Positions 33,195 through 44,992 of a stretch of 64,000 nucleotides of DNA are shown piece after piece. Each line of letters begins with the position of its first letter. The stretch's first letter is position 1. The notes under the pieces were generated by a model. The model did no database searches and was not told the DNA's origin. It was given only the letters and a program-made list of their open reading frames with translations. A program made the translations under genes and the position numbers. Source of the stretch: Pseudoduganella buxea. GTDB lineage: Bacteria; Pseudomonadota; Gammaproteobacteria; Burkholderiales; Burkholderiaceae_D. Location: assembly GCF_009720835.1 (NCBI RefSeq), contig NZ_WNKZ01000024.1, forward strand, positions 1 through 64,000. The letters run 5' to 3'.

Positions 33195-35624
33195 TTGAAG
33201 ACCTCCGCTTCCTGGCTCAACCGCCGCAATGCCCTGCGTGGCCTGATCGTCGTCGGTGTCGGCGGCCTGCTGGCCGTGCTTGCGCTGCTGGCCTACCTGT
33301 TCCTGATCGTCAAGCCACGCCTGCCGTCGCTGGAAGCCGTCACCGACTACAAGCCCAAGATCCCCCTGCGCATCTACACGGCCGACAATGTGCTGATCGG
33401 CGAATTCGGCGAGGAGCACCGCGACTTCGTGCCGATCGCCCAGATTCCGGACATGATGAAGAAGACCGTGCTGGCCATCGAGGATACCCGCTTCTACGAT
33501 CACGGCGGTATCGACTGGATCCGCGCCGTCGGCGCCATGAAGGCCAACCTGGCCGGGGGCTTCCGCCAGGGCGGGTCGACGATCTCGATGCAGGTGGCGC
33601 GCAATTTTTTCCTGACGCGCGAGAAGGTCCTGTCGCGCAAGCTCAATGAAGTGATGTTGACGTACAAGATCGAGGACGCGCTGACGAAGGACCAGATCCT
33701 GGAGCTGTACATGAACCAGATCTACCTGGGCCAGCGGTCCTACGGCTTCGCCGGCGCCGCCCAGGTCTACTTCGGCAAGGAGCTCAAGGAGCTGACGATC
33801 GCCGAGATGGCGATGCTGGCCGGTCTGCCGAAGAATCCCTCCCGCCACAACCCGGTGGTGAACTTCAAGCGCGCCAAGGCGCGCCAGGAAGTGGTGCTGC
33901 GCCGGCTGCTGGACCTGGACGACATCACGCAGGAACAGTACGAGCAGGCCAAGGCCGAAACCATCAAGGTCAACCACAAGGGCCAGGAGTTCGACACCCA
34001 CGCCGAATACGTGGCCGAACTGGCGCGCCAGGCTGCCTTCGCCGAATTCGCCGAGGATGCCTACACGCGCGGCATCGTCGTGCGCACCACCATTCTCAGC
34101 GCGGACCAGAACGCTGCCTATGAATCGGTGCGCCGCAACGTCATCGCCTACGACCAGCGCCACGGCTACCGGGGGCCGGAAGCCTTCATCACCCTGCCGG
34201 ACGACGAGGCCGAGCGGGATGAGGCCATCGACGAGGCGCTGGGCCAGCGCCCGTCCAGCGACGGCCTGATCGCCGCCGTCGTACTGAGCGCCTCCACCCG
34301 GGAACTACGGGTCGAGACGGCCGACGGCGAGGACATCGTCATCAAGGGCGACGGCCTGAAGCTGGCCGCCGGGGCCTTGTCGGCCAAGGCGAAGGAGTCG
34401 GTCCGCCTGCGCCCCGGCGCCATCGTCCGCGTCGCCCGGAGCGGCAAGGAAGGAAGCACGCGCTGGGCAATCACCCAGGTGCCGAAGGTGGCCGCCGCCT
34501 TCGTGTCGATCGACGCCGCCACGGGCGCCTACCACGCCATGGTGGGCGGTTTCGACTACAACCTGCAGAAGTTCAACCACGTGACGCAGGCGTGGCGCCA
34601 GCCCGGTTCTTCCATCAAGCCCTTCGTGTATTCGGCGGCGGTGGAAAAGGGCTTTGCGCCGGCCACCCTGATCAACGACGTGCCGATCGAGCTGCCCGGC
34701 GGCGCCAACGGCGAGCCATGGCGCCCGCAGAACGACGACTTCAAGTTCGACGGCCCCATCACGATGCGCGAGTCGCTGTCCAAGTCGAAGAACGTGCCGT
34801 CCGTGCGCATCCTGCGCGCCGTCTCGGTCCCGTTCGCGCACGACTATCTGGGCCGCTTCGGCTTCGACCTGGCACGCCATCCGCAGAACCTGACGATGGC
34901 GCTGGGCACGGGCGCCGTGACGCCGCAGCAGCTGGCCGGCGCCTATTCCGTATTCGCCAACGGCGGCTACCGGGTGCAGCCCTACCTGATCGAGCGCATC
35001 GAGGATGCCACCGGCAAGATACTGAAGGCGTCGCCGGCGCCGGCACGCCTGGATGAAAGCCAGCGCGTGCTGGACGGGCGCAATGCCTTCATCGTCGACA
35101 GCATGCTGCGCGACGTGGCCAGGAGCGGCACCGGCGCCACGGCCTGGCAGCGCATCGGCCGCACCGATATCGCCGGCAAGACCGGCACCACCACGGATGC
35201 CGTCGACGGCTGGTTCGGCGGCTACGGCGGCGGCATCGTCGCGGTGGCGTGGATGGGCTACGACGACCCGAAATCGCTGGGCAGCCGCGAGTTCGGCTCC
35301 TCGCTGGCCCTGCCGATCTGGATCGACTACATGAAGGTCGCGCTGGTCAAGCGCCCCGCGGTGGAACGTGCCGTGCCGGAAGGCGTGGTGCAGGTCAACG
35401 GCGACTGGGTCTTGGAGGAATACGCCAACGATCCCACCGTGGCCGGCATCGACCTGGGCGAAACCGTGCCGGGCGACGTGGCCGCCGATGGCGCCCTGCC
35501 CGTCCCGGGCGCACCGGCGGCCCCGGTCGTGCCGGTCACGCCGGGCGCGCCCGCGTCGAATATCGTGCCCGTGCCCCCTTCGGCGCCGGCCACGCCGACC
35601 TTCCCGCCGCCACCGGGCGACTGA
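33195..35624 (+). CDS. mrcA: Penicillin-binding protein 1A
   Basis: 809 residues from a TTG start with GGGAA eight bases upstream. Bifunctional peptidoglycan synthase: one N-terminal membrane helix (about 15-40) and a GT51 glycosyltransferase domain (EDTRFYDHGGIDW with catalytic Glu, then GGSTISMQVARNFFL and the 'KIEDALTKDQILELYMNQIYLG' helix). An inserted OB-like domain follows. The transpeptidase has SSIK (in QPGSSIKPF), SKN (in SLSKSKNVPS) and KTGTT (in DIAGKTGTT). The C-terminus is a Pro/Ala/Val-rich tail of about 45 residues. It is followed nine bases later by a PP2C-type phosphatase gene. Confidence 0.95.
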   Translation: MKTSASWLNRRNALRGLIVVGVGGLLAVLALLAYLFLIVKPRLPSLEAVTDYKPKIPLRIYTADNVLIGEFGEEHRDFVPIAQIPDMMKKTVLAIEDTRFYDHGGIDWIRAVGAMKANLAGGFRQGGSTISMQVARNFFLTREKVLSRKLNEVMLTYKIEDALTKDQILELYMNQIYLGQRSYGFAGAAQVYFGKELKELTIAEMAMLAGLPKNPSRHNPVVNFKRAKARQEVVLRRLLDLDDITQEQYEQAKAETIKVNHKGQEFDTHAEYVAELARQAAFAEFAEDAYTRGIVVRTTILSADQNAAYESVRRNVIAYDQRHGYRGPEAFITLPDDEAERDEAIDEALGQRPSSDGLIAAVVLSASTRELRVETADGEDIVIKGDGLKLAAGALSAKAKESVRLRPGAIVRVARSGKEGSTRWAITQVPKVAAAFVSIDAATGAYHAMVGGFDYNLQKFNHVTQAWRQPGSSIKPFVYSAAVEKGFAPATLINDVPIELPGGANGEPWRPQNDDFKFDGPITMRESLSKSKNVPSVRILRAVSVPFAHDYLGRFGFDLARHPQNLTMALGTGAVTPQQLAGAYSVFANGGYRVQPYLIERIEDATGKILKASPAPARLDESQRVLDGRNAFIVDSMLRDVARSGTGATAWQRIGRTDIAGKTGTTTDAVDGWFGGYGGGIVAVAWMGYDDPKSLGSREFGSSLALPIWIDYMKVALVKRPAVERAVPEGVVQVNGDWVLEEYANDPTVAGIDLGETVPGDVAADGALPVPGAPAAPVVPVTPGAPASNIVPVPPSAPATPTFPPPPGD

Positions 35625-35633
35625 AGGCGCGCC

Positions 35634-36425
<792 letters not shown>

Positions 36426-36500
36426 AAGGGGCCGCCACGCCTTGCAATCGCCGCGCCTGGCCGCTATCGTGGAGATATCGCCACGCTTCGCGGAGGTCGC

Positions 36501-37985
<1,485 letters not shown>

Positions 37986-38022
37986 CCCGGCCGGGCGGGC
38001 GACGCGCCAGGAACGCTTCGAC

Positions 38023-38028
38023 TATAAT
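38023..38028 (+). promoter_or_regulatory. -10 box upstream of mfd
   Basis: TATAAT, 58 bases before the mfd start and 37 after the stop of the preceding gene. No convincing -35 element. Confidence 0.4.
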
Positions 38029-38086
38029 TGCGCCACCGCGCCCCCTGCGGCGCCCGTCTACCGCCTTCGTCTGCCGCTTCGCCTGC

Positions 38087-41000
38087 ATGCCTTTCGACCT
38101 GAAAAAAGTCCTCCCCAAGCCCGGTAACCGGTTCCTGCTGCCGTCCCTGTACGGTTCGTCCGATGCGTGGGCGCTGGCCCAGGCCGCGCAGGAACTGACG
38201 GCGCGGGGCCAGATGCTGGCCGTGATCGTGGCGCAGGCCAGCGACGGCCAGCGCCTGCTCGACGAAATCGCCTGGTTCGCGCCGCAACTGCGCTGCCACC
38301 TGCTGCCGGACTGGGAAACGCTGCCCTACGACGCTTTCTCCCCGCACCAGGACCTGGTGTCCGAGCGCCTGGCCACGCTGCACGAAATCCGCAGCGGCCA
38401 GTGCGACGTGATGATCGTGCCGGCCACCACGGCGCTGGTGCGCATGGCACCGCCGTCGTTCCTGGCGGCCTACACCTTCTTCTTCAAGCAGGGCGAGTCG
38501 CTCGACGAAGCGGCGCTGAAGGCGCAGCTGACCCTGGCCGGCTACAGCCACGTGACGCAGGTGATGTCGCCGGGCGAATACTCCGTGCGGGGCGGCCTGA
38601 TCGACCTGTTCCCGATGGGCTCCGCGCTGCCGTACCGGCTCGACCTGTTCGGCGACACCATCGAAACCATCCGCACCTTCGACGCCGACACCCAGCGCTC
38701 GCTGTACCCCGTGCGCGAAGTGCGCCTGCTGCCGGGCCGCGAATTCCCCATGGACGAAGCGGCCCGCACCACTTTCCGCAGCCGCTGGCGCGAGACCTTC
38801 GAGGGCGATCCGTCGCGCGCCGTGGTCTACAAGGACATCAGCAGCGGCATCGCCTCGGCCGGTATCGAGTACTACCTGCCCCTGTTCTTCGAAGAGACGG
38901 CCACGCTGTTCGACTACCTGCCGGAAGGCGCGGCCCTGGCCATGCTGGGCGACATCGAGGGAGCCATTCGCCGCTTCTGGTCCGACACGGAATCGCGCTA
39001 CCGCTTCCTCAAGGCCGACCGCGAGCGCCCGCTGCTGCCGCCCGAATCGATCTTCCTGCGCGACGAGGCCTTCTTCACGTGCGCCAAGCTGCACGCGCGG
39101 GTGGCGGTCAGCCGCGACCTCGATGGCGCGCCCTCCGAGCTGTCGGCGCCGATCCCCAACATCGCCGTCAACCGCCATCTGGACGACCCGCTGACGAACC
39201 TGCGGGCCTACCTGATGCAGCCGGGCCGGCGCGTGATGATCTGCGCCGACTCGAACGGCCGGCGCGAAACCTTGCAGCAGTATTTCGGCGAGTTCGGCCT
39301 GCAGCCGGCCCTGGTGGAAGGCTACGAAGGCTTCCTCGCGTCGAACGCGCCGCTGGCACTGGGCGTGGCGCCGCTGCAGGCCGGCTTCGAGCTGCTGGCT
39401 AGCCAGCCCCTCGTGTTCATCACGGAGACGGAGCTGTATGCCGGCACGGGCCGGCGCGTGGGCAAGAAGAAGCAGGAAGCTGTCACGCAGGTCGAGTCGA
39501 TGGTGCGCGACCTGTCGGAGCTGAAGATTGGCGACCCCATCGTCCACATCAACCACGGCATCGGGCGCTACATGGGCCTGACCAGCATGGACCTGGGCGA
39601 AGGCGAGACCGAGTTCCTGCACCTGGAATACGCCAAGGACACGAAGCTGTACGTGCCCGTCTCGCAGCTGCACGTGATCTCGCGCTACTCGGGCGGCGCG
39701 CCGGAAGACGCGCCGCTGCATTCGCTCGGCTCGGGCCAGTGGGAAAAGGCGAAAAGGAAGGCGGCCGAGCAGGTGCGCGACACGGCGGCCGAGCTGCTCA
39801 ACCTGTACGCCCGCCGCGCCGCGCGCCAGGGCCACGCCTTCGAATACTCGTCGCATGATTACGAACGTTTCGCCGAAAGCTTCGGCTTCGAGGAAACGCC
39901 CGACCAGGCCGAGGCCATCAACAATGTCATCCGCGACATGACGTCCGGCAAGCCGATGGACCGCCTGGTGTGCGGCGACGTCGGCTTCGGCAAGACCGAG
40001 GTGGCCCTGCGCGCCGCCTTCATCGCCGTAATGGGCGGCAAGCAGGTCGCCATCCTGGCCCCCACCACCCTGCTGGCCGAGCAGCACGCCCAGACCTTCG
40101 CCGACCGCTTTGCCGACTGGCCCGTGCGCATCGCCGAGATGTCGCGCTTCCGTACCGGCAAGGAGATCAACACTGCGATCAAGGGCATGGCGGACGGCAC
40201 CCTCGACATCGTCATCGGCACGCACAAGCTGCTGTCGGAGGACGTCAAATTCACGCGTCTGGGCCTGGTCATCATCGACGAGGAGCACCGCTTCGGCGTG
40301 CGCCAGAAGGAGGCATTGAAGTCCTTGCGGGCCGAGGTGGACGTGCTGACCCTGACAGCCACGCCGATTCCCCGCACCCTGGGCATGGCCCTGGAAGGCC
40401 TGCGCGACTTTTCCGTCATCGCCACGGCGCCGCAGAAGCGCCTGGCCATCAAGACCTTCGTGCGCAGCGAAGGCGAGTCGATCATCCGCGAGGCCGTGCT
40501 GCGCGAACTGAAACGTGGCGGCCAGGTGTACTTCCTGCACAACGAGGTCGACACCATCCAGAACCGCATGGCCCAGCTGACGGCCCTGCTGCCGGAGGCG
40601 CGCATCGCCGTCGCGCACGGCCAGATGCACGAGCGCGACCTGGAAAAGGTGATGCGCGACTTCGTCGCCCAGCGCTACAACATCCTGCTGTGCACCACCA
40701 TCATCGAGACGGGCATCGACGTGCCGACGGCGAACACCATTATCATGCACCGGGCCGACAAGTTCGGCCTGGCCCAGCTGCACCAGCTGCGCGGCCGGGT
40801 CGGGCGCTCGCACCACCAGGCCTATGCCTACCTGCTCGTGACGGATGTGCAGACCCTGACGAAGCAGGCGCAGCGCCGGCTCGACGCCATCCAGCAGATG
40901 GAAGAACTGGGCAGCGGCTTCTACCTGGCCATGCACGACCTGGAAATCCGCGGGGCCGGCGAAGTGCTGGGCGAAAGCCAGTCCGGCGAAATGCTGGAAG

Positions 41001-41524
41001 TGGGCTTCCAGCTGTACACGGACATGCTCAACGAAGCCGTGCGCGCGCTGAAGGCGGGCAAGGAGCCGGACCTGGCCGCGCCGCTGGCGACGACGACGGA
41101 AATCAACCTGCACGTGCCGGCCCTGCTGCCGGCCGACTTCTGCGGCGACGTGCACGAGCGGCTGTCGATCTACAAGCGCCTGGCCAACTGCTCGACGCAG
41201 GAAGCGGTGGACGGCCTGCAGGAAGAACTGATCGACCGTTTCGGCAAACTGCCCGAGCCGGCCAAGGCGCTGGTGGAAACCCACCGCCTGCGAATTGCCG
41301 CAAAGACGGTGGGAATTGTTAAAATCGATGCCCATGGCGAAGCAGCGAACCTGCAGTTCATGCCGAAACCGCCCATCGACCCGATGCGCATCATCACCCT
41401 GATCCAGAAGAACCGCCACATCAAGCTCAATGGACAGGACAAACTGAAGATCACCGCCAGCATGCCGGACCTGCCGTCCCGCGTGGCCCAGATCAAAACC
41501 GCGATCAAACAACTGCTGCCCTGA
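38087..41524 (+). CDS. mfd: Transcription-repair coupling factor
   Basis: 1145 residues, full length. Mfd removes RNA polymerase stalled at lesions and recruits UvrA. Order: UvrB-homology region with 'LLPDWETLPYDAFSPHQDLVSERL', the RNA-polymerase-interacting domain (about 480-560, 'GDPIVHINHGIGRYMGL'), and helicase motifs GDVGFGKTEVALRAAF (Walker A), VIIDEEHRFGV (DEEH), LTATPIPRT and RGRVGRSHHQAYAYLL. The C-terminal TRCF domain ends near 1130. The stop overlaps the serB start by one base. Confidence 0.97.
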   Translation: MPFDLKKVLPKPGNRFLLPSLYGSSDAWALAQAAQELTARGQMLAVIVAQASDGQRLLDEIAWFAPQLRCHLLPDWETLPYDAFSPHQDLVSERLATLHEIRSGQCDVMIVPATTALVRMAPPSFLAAYTFFFKQGESLDEAALKAQLTLAGYSHVTQVMSPGEYSVRGGLIDLFPMGSALPYRLDLFGDTIETIRTFDADTQRSLYPVREVRLLPGREFPMDEAARTTFRSRWRETFEGDPSRAVVYKDISSGIASAGIEYYLPLFFEETATLFDYLPEGAALAMLGDIEGAIRRFWSDTESRYRFLKADRERPLLPPESIFLRDEAFFTCAKLHARVAVSRDLDGAPSELSAPIPNIAVNRHLDDPLTNLRAYLMQPGRRVMICADSNGRRETLQQYFGEFGLQPALVEGYEGFLASNAPLALGVAPLQAGFELLASQPLVFITETELYAGTGRRVGKKKQEAVTQVESMVRDLSELKIGDPIVHINHGIGRYMGLTSMDLGEGETEFLHLEYAKDTKLYVPVSQLHVISRYSGGAPEDAPLHSLGSGQWEKAKRKAAEQVRDTAAELLNLYARRAARQGHAFEYSSHDYERFAESFGFEETPDQAEAINNVIRDMTSGKPMDRLVCGDVGFGKTEVALRAAFIAVMGGKQVAILAPTTLLAEQHAQTFADRFADWPVRIAEMSRFRTGKEINTAIKGMADGTLDIVIGTHKLLSEDVKFTRLGLVIIDEEHRFGVRQKEALKSLRAEVDVLTLTATPIPRTLGMALEGLRDFSVIATAPQKRLAIKTFVRSEGESIIREAVLRELKRGGQVYFLHNEVDTIQNRMAQLTALLPEARIAVAHGQMHERDLEKVMRDFVAQRYNILLCTTIIETGIDVPTANTIIMHRADKFGLAQLHQLRGRVGRSHHQAYAYLLVTDVQTLTKQAQRRLDAIQQMEELGSGFYLAMHDLEIRGAGEVLGESQSGEMLEVGFQLYTDMLNEAVRALKAGKEPDLAAPLATTTEINLHVPALLPADFCGDVHERLSIYKRLANCSTQEAVDGLQEELIDRFGKLPEPAKALVETHRLRIAAKTVGIVKIDAHGEAANLQFMPKPPIDPMRIITLIQKNRHIKLNGQDKLKITASMPDLPSRVAQIKTAIKQLLP

Positions 41525-42390
41525 TGAACAACGCCAAAGATTTCACGATGAACCTGGTCCTGCAGGGCCTGGACGACTGCATGCCGCGCCTGGAGCGCAT
41601 CGCCGCGCTGACGGCGCCGCAAGGCGTGACGCGCATTTCCAGCACGGCCCTGCGCTGCGAAGGCATCGCCTTCTCGCCCGCGCTGCGCCAGACCATCGAA
41701 GTGGCGGCCCACGCTGCCCAGCTGGACGCCACCTACATGATGGGCATCCGCCACCTGAACGAGTTCCGCCTGGTGGCGATGGACATGGATTCGACCCTGA
41801 TCACCATCGAGTGCATCGACGAAATCGCCGACATGCAGGGCCTGAAACCCCAGGTCGCCGCCATCACGGAGGCGGCCATGCGGGGCGAGCTCGATTTCGC
41901 CGAAAGCCTGCGCCGCCGCGTCGCCCTGCTCGAAGGCCTGGATGCTGCCGCGCTGGAGCGCGTCTATGAAGAGCGGCTGCGCCTGTCGCCGGGCGCCGAG
42001 CGGATGCTGGCGGCCGTGCAGGCCGCCGGGCTGAAGACCTTGCTCGTCTCGGGCGGCTTCACCTACTTCACGGACCGCCTGAAGACCCGCCTGGGGCTGG
42101 ACTACACGCTGGCCAACCAGCTGGAAATCGTCGACGGCAAACTGACCGGCAAGGTGCTGGGCGATATCGTCGACGCCGAAGGCAAGCGCGCCGCCGTCGA
42201 ACACGTGTGCGCGGGCCTGGGCATTTCGCCGCTGGAGGCCATCGTTATGGGCGACGGCGCCAACGACCTGAAGATGATGGCGATTGCCGGCATGTCGGTG
42301 GCGTTCCGGGCCAAGCCGGTGGTGCGCGAACAGGCCACGGTCGCGCTCAATTTCGTCGGACTCGATGGCATCCTGAACCTGCTGGCCTGA
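41524..42390 (+). CDS. serB: Phosphoserine phosphatase
   Basis: 288 residues. Last step of serine synthesis: phosphoserine to serine. HAD motif I MDMDSTLITIECIDEIA lies near residue 95 (nucleophile Asp), motif II SGGFTYFTDRL, and the late motif GDGANDLKMM. The N-terminal 85 residues form a small ACT-like region. The ATG overlaps the mfd stop by one base, so the two are co-translated, although the functions are unrelated. Confidence 0.95.
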   Translation: MNNAKDFTMNLVLQGLDDCMPRLERIAALTAPQGVTRISSTALRCEGIAFSPALRQTIEVAAHAAQLDATYMMGIRHLNEFRLVAMDMDSTLITIECIDEIADMQGLKPQVAAITEAAMRGELDFAESLRRRVALLEGLDAAALERVYEERLRLSPGAERMLAAVQAAGLKTLLVSGGFTYFTDRLKTRLGLDYTLANQLEIVDGKLTGKVLGDIVDAEGKRAAVEHVCAGLGISPLEAIVMGDGANDLKMMAIAGMSVAFRAKPVVREQATVALNFVGLDGILNLLA

Positions 42391-42408
42391 GTACGGGCTC
42401 AAGCACGC

Positions 42409-43602
42409 TCACTGCACCACGCCGCGCTCCCTCAACCGCGCGATCTCGCCGGCCGTCATGCCCAGCCGCGCCAGCACGGCATCCGTGTGCTCGCCCAGCA
42501 TCGGTCCCTGCCAGCGCACGGCGCCCGGCGTGTCGGACAGCTTCGGCACGATGCCGGGCATCTTCACCTTGACGCCGTCAGGCAGCTCGCTTTGCAGGAT
42601 CATGTCCCGCGCCTGGTAGTGGGGGTCGGCGACGATGTCGGCGACGGAGTAGATGCGCCCGGCCGGCACGTCGGCCGCCTGCAACGCCGCCAGCACGTCG
42701 TCGATTCCGTGGCGCGTCGTCCAGCCGGCAATCGCCCCGTCGATCAGCGCCGCCTGGGCGGCGCGGCCGTCGTTCTGCGCGAACCGTGGGTCGTCGGCCA
42801 GGTCCGGCCGCCCGATGACGGCCATCAGCCGCTTGTAGATCGGGTTGCTGTTGCCGGCGATGACGACATAGGCGCCGTCCCGCGTGGGATAGGTGTTCGA
42901 TGGGGCGATGCCGGGCAGCGCGCCGCCGCTGCGTTCGCGCACGTGACCCAGCAGGTCGTATTCGGGCACAAGGCTTTCCATCAGGTTGAAGACGCTTTCG
43001 ACCAGCGACACATCGACGACCTGGCCGTCGCCCTGCCCTGTCTTCACCCGCAGCACGGCCATCAGGGCGCCCATCACCGCGTGCAGCGACGCCAGCGAGT
43101 CGCCCAGGCTGACACCGACGCGGGCCGGCACGCCGCCCGCCTCGCCGGTGGTATGGCGGATGCCGCCCATGGCCTCGCCGATGGCGCCGAAGCCGGGACG
43201 GTCCTTGTAGGGCCCCGTCTGGCCGTAGCCGGAAATGCGCACCAGCGTCAGCTTCGGATTGAGCGCATGCAGCACGTCCCAGCCCAGGCCCAGCTTTTCC
43301 AGCGCGCCCGGCTTCAGGTTCTCGATCAGCACGTCCGCATCCTGGGCCAGGCGCTTGACGATGGCGACGGCCTCGGGCGACTTCAGGTCCAGCGAAATGG
43401 ACTGCTTGTTGCGCGACTGCAGATACCACCACAGCGAGGTACCGTTGTGCAGCTTGCGCCATTTGCGCAGCGGGTCGCCGTCGCCGGGCGCCTCGACCTT
43501 GATGACCTCCGCGCCGAATTCGGCCATCAGCCGCGCCGCGAACGGCGCCGCGATCAGTGCGCCGATTTCAATCACCTTGATGCCTGCCAGCGGTCCGCTC
43601 AT
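42409..43602 (-). CDS. CaiB/BaiF-family CoA-transferase
   Basis: 397 residues from the ATG at 43602, which has AAGGAGAT five bases upstream. Class III CoA-transferase: PLAGIKVIEIGALIAAPFAARLMAEFGAEVIKVE at the start, then 'NKQSISLDLKSPEAVAIVKRLAQDADVLIENLKPG', and the catalytic Asp expected in 'YKDRPGFGAIGEAMGG' near 160. It moves CoA between organic acids. The family includes formyl-, carnitine- and succinyl-CoA transferases, and the substrate cannot be read from sequence. It converges on serB with 18 bases between stops. Confidence 0.88.
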   Translation of the reverse strand: MSGPLAGIKVIEIGALIAAPFAARLMAEFGAEVIKVEAPGDGDPLRKWRKLHNGTSLWWYLQSRNKQSISLDLKSPEAVAIVKRLAQDADVLIENLKPGALEKLGLGWDVLHALNPKLTLVRISGYGQTGPYKDRPGFGAIGEAMGGIRHTTGEAGGVPARVGVSLGDSLASLHAVMGALMAVLRVKTGQGDGQVVDVSLVESVFNLMESLVPEYDLLGHVRERSGGALPGIAPSNTYPTRDGAYVVIAGNSNPIYKRLMAVIGRPDLADDPRFAQNDGRAAQAALIDGAIAGWTTRHGIDDVLAALQAADVPAGRIYSVADIVADPHYQARDMILQSELPDGVKVKMPGIVPKLSDTPGAVRWQGPMLGEHTDAVLARLGMTAGEIARLRERGVVQ

Positions 43603-43680
43603 GCGATCTCCTTCTTCGTGGGAACGACAGCATAGCGGACCCGGCGTCCCCCGGGCAAGCGCCTGCACCGGCGCGACGGA

Positions 43681-44178
43681 TCAGCCCAGCAGTTGCGGAT
43701 TGCGCTGCCAGACGGCGAAAGTGAGCGCCGTGGCGAACGACACCCAGGCCAGGTAAGGCAGCATCAGCGCCCCGGCCAGGCGTCGCGCGCGCCAGAACGT
43801 GACGACCGTGGCGAGCACCAGCAACCACAGGACCAGCACCTCGTAGAACGCGGCGGCGCCCAGGTGCCAGCCGAAGAACAGCCAGCTCCACAGGGCATTG
43901 GCCGCCAGCTGCACCAGGTACAGGGTCAAGGTGCGCGGCGCCGTCGAGAAGCCCCGCACCTTCCATACGAGCCAGGCTGCGATGGCCATCATCAGGTACA
44001 GCACCGTCCACACGGGGCCGAACACGCCGGCCGGCGGTGCCCAGTCGGGTTTCACGAGGGCGGCATAGAAGGCCGGCGCGTCGCGCGAGGCCCAGGCGCC
44101 GAGGGCGGCGGCGATGAACGTGACCAGCAGCCAGGCGCCCAGGCTCTTGACATTGGTGGCGAGTCGATTGGTATTCAT
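43681..44178 (-). CDS. tspO: TspO/MBR family tryptophan-rich membrane protein
   Basis: 165 residues from the ATG at 44178. Five membrane helices and the family motifs WAPPAGVFGPVWTVLYLMMAIAAWLVW and 'LAANALWSWLFFGWH', with aromatic residues around the ligand pocket. TspO binds porphyrins and affects tetrapyrrole traffic and stress responses. A perfect 13-base palindrome (44181-44193) lies three bases upstream of the start codon. It is divergent from the small cytochrome c gene, a haem-related neighbour. Confidence 0.92.
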   Translation of the reverse strand: MNTNRLATNVKSLGAWLLVTFIAAALGAWASRDAPAFYAALVKPDWAPPAGVFGPVWTVLYLMMAIAAWLVWKVRGFSTAPRTLTLYLVQLAANALWSWLFFGWHLGAAAFYEVLVLWLLVLATVVTFWRARRLAGALMLPYLAWVSFATALTFAVWQRNPQLLG

Positions 44179-44180
44179 GG

Positions 44181-44193
44181 ATACGTGACGTAT
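44181..44193. promoter_or_regulatory. Palindrome directly upstream of tspO
   Basis: ATACGT-G-ACGTAT, perfect 6+1+6 palindrome ending three bases before the tspO ATG. It could be an operator or an RNA element at the ribosome site. Its regulator is unknown. Confidence 0.4.
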
Positions 44194-44238
44194 TGAAAAC
44201 CCGACTGTAACAGCGCGGGCGGCGCCGCGTCGCACACG

Positions 44239-44260
44239 CATTGCCTATAATGCGGCAATG
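44239..44260 (+). promoter_or_regulatory. -10 box inside an inverted repeat at the cytochrome c start
   Basis: TATAAT (44246-44251) ends six bases before the ATG (44258), predicting a leaderless mRNA. It is enclosed by the perfect repeat CATTGC (44239-44244) / GCAATG (44255-44260), which includes the start codon. No -35 match is visible, so an activator may be needed. Confidence 0.45.
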
Positions 44261-44659
44261 ATCCGTGCGAACCGCCTGAAGAGCATCACCCTGCTGCTGT
44301 CGATGATGACTGCCACCGCCAATGCGGCGTCACCGGGCGACCCCGTCGCCGGTGCAGCCGCGTTCAGGAAGTGCGCCTCCTGCCACCAGGTGGGTCCGTC
44401 GGCCCGTGCCGTATTCGGGCCGGACCTGAACGGCGTGATGGGGCGCCGCGCCGGCACCTCGGCGGGCTACGCGTATTCACCCGCGCTGAAACAGTCCGGC
44501 ATCGTGTGGAACGACGCCACCCTGGCGCGCTTCCTGCGCGACCCGGACGACATGGTGCCGGGCACGAAGATGCGCTTCTGGGGCATCGGCGACGAGCGCC
44601 AGATCGCCAACCTGCTGGCCTACCTGCGCCAGTACCCGTCACTGCCACCGCCGAGATAA
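44258..44659 (+). CDS. Class I cytochrome c
   Basis: 133 residues with a signal peptide cleaved near residue 24 (TATANAA). The haem-binding motif is CASCHQVG. A distal Met is available in MVPGTKMRF, and 'FGPDLNGVMGRRAG' matches cytochrome c2/c550-type proteins. It is periplasmic and carries electrons, partner unknown. No oxidase or dehydrogenase gene lies next to it. Confidence 0.9.
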   Translation: MIRANRLKSITLLLSMMTATANAASPGDPVAGAAAFRKCASCHQVGPSARAVFGPDLNGVMGRRAGTSAGYAYSPALKQSGIVWNDATLARFLRDPDDMVPGTKMRFWGIGDERQIANLLAYLRQYPSLPPPR

Positions 44660-44669
44660 GGAGTCCGCC

Positions 44670-44906
44670 ATGTCCACCACCATCACGCACCGCCGCACCC
44701 GCATCGTCACCCTGGACCAGGGCGAGGACATCCTGGCCGTGTGCCATGCCGACGATATCGCCATCCGCCCCGACGCGGACGGCTGGTCCGTCTGGTTTGT
44801 CGGCGAGGACGGCGCCCTCGACGGTTACGAGGAACCCTACCCTTCGCAGCAGGAAGCCCTGTGGGCCGCGAAGGCGGCAGCCGAGTTCTCGTCCAGCGGC
44901 GGCTGA
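44670..44906 (+). CDS. Small protein of unknown function
   Basis: 78 residues, acidic, no signal peptide or membrane segment. It begins 10 bases after the cytochrome c stop with AAGGAG in the gap, so it is probably co-transcribed. 'GWSVWFVGEDGALDGYEEPYPSQQEALWAAKAAAEF' looks like a compact alpha/beta fold resembling small DUF2188-like proteins, but I cannot assign it. Confidence 0.6.
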   Translation: MSTTITHRRTRIVTLDQGEDILAVCHADDIAIRPDADGWSVWFVGEDGALDGYEEPYPSQQEALWAAKAAAEFSSSGG

Positions 44907-44992
44907 GGTAAAAGTCCCGGGCAAGTTGCAAGGGGTGCGCGAGTCTTGGCAAAATCGCTATACTATATGCCTACTTTGACTCGGGAGTGCAT

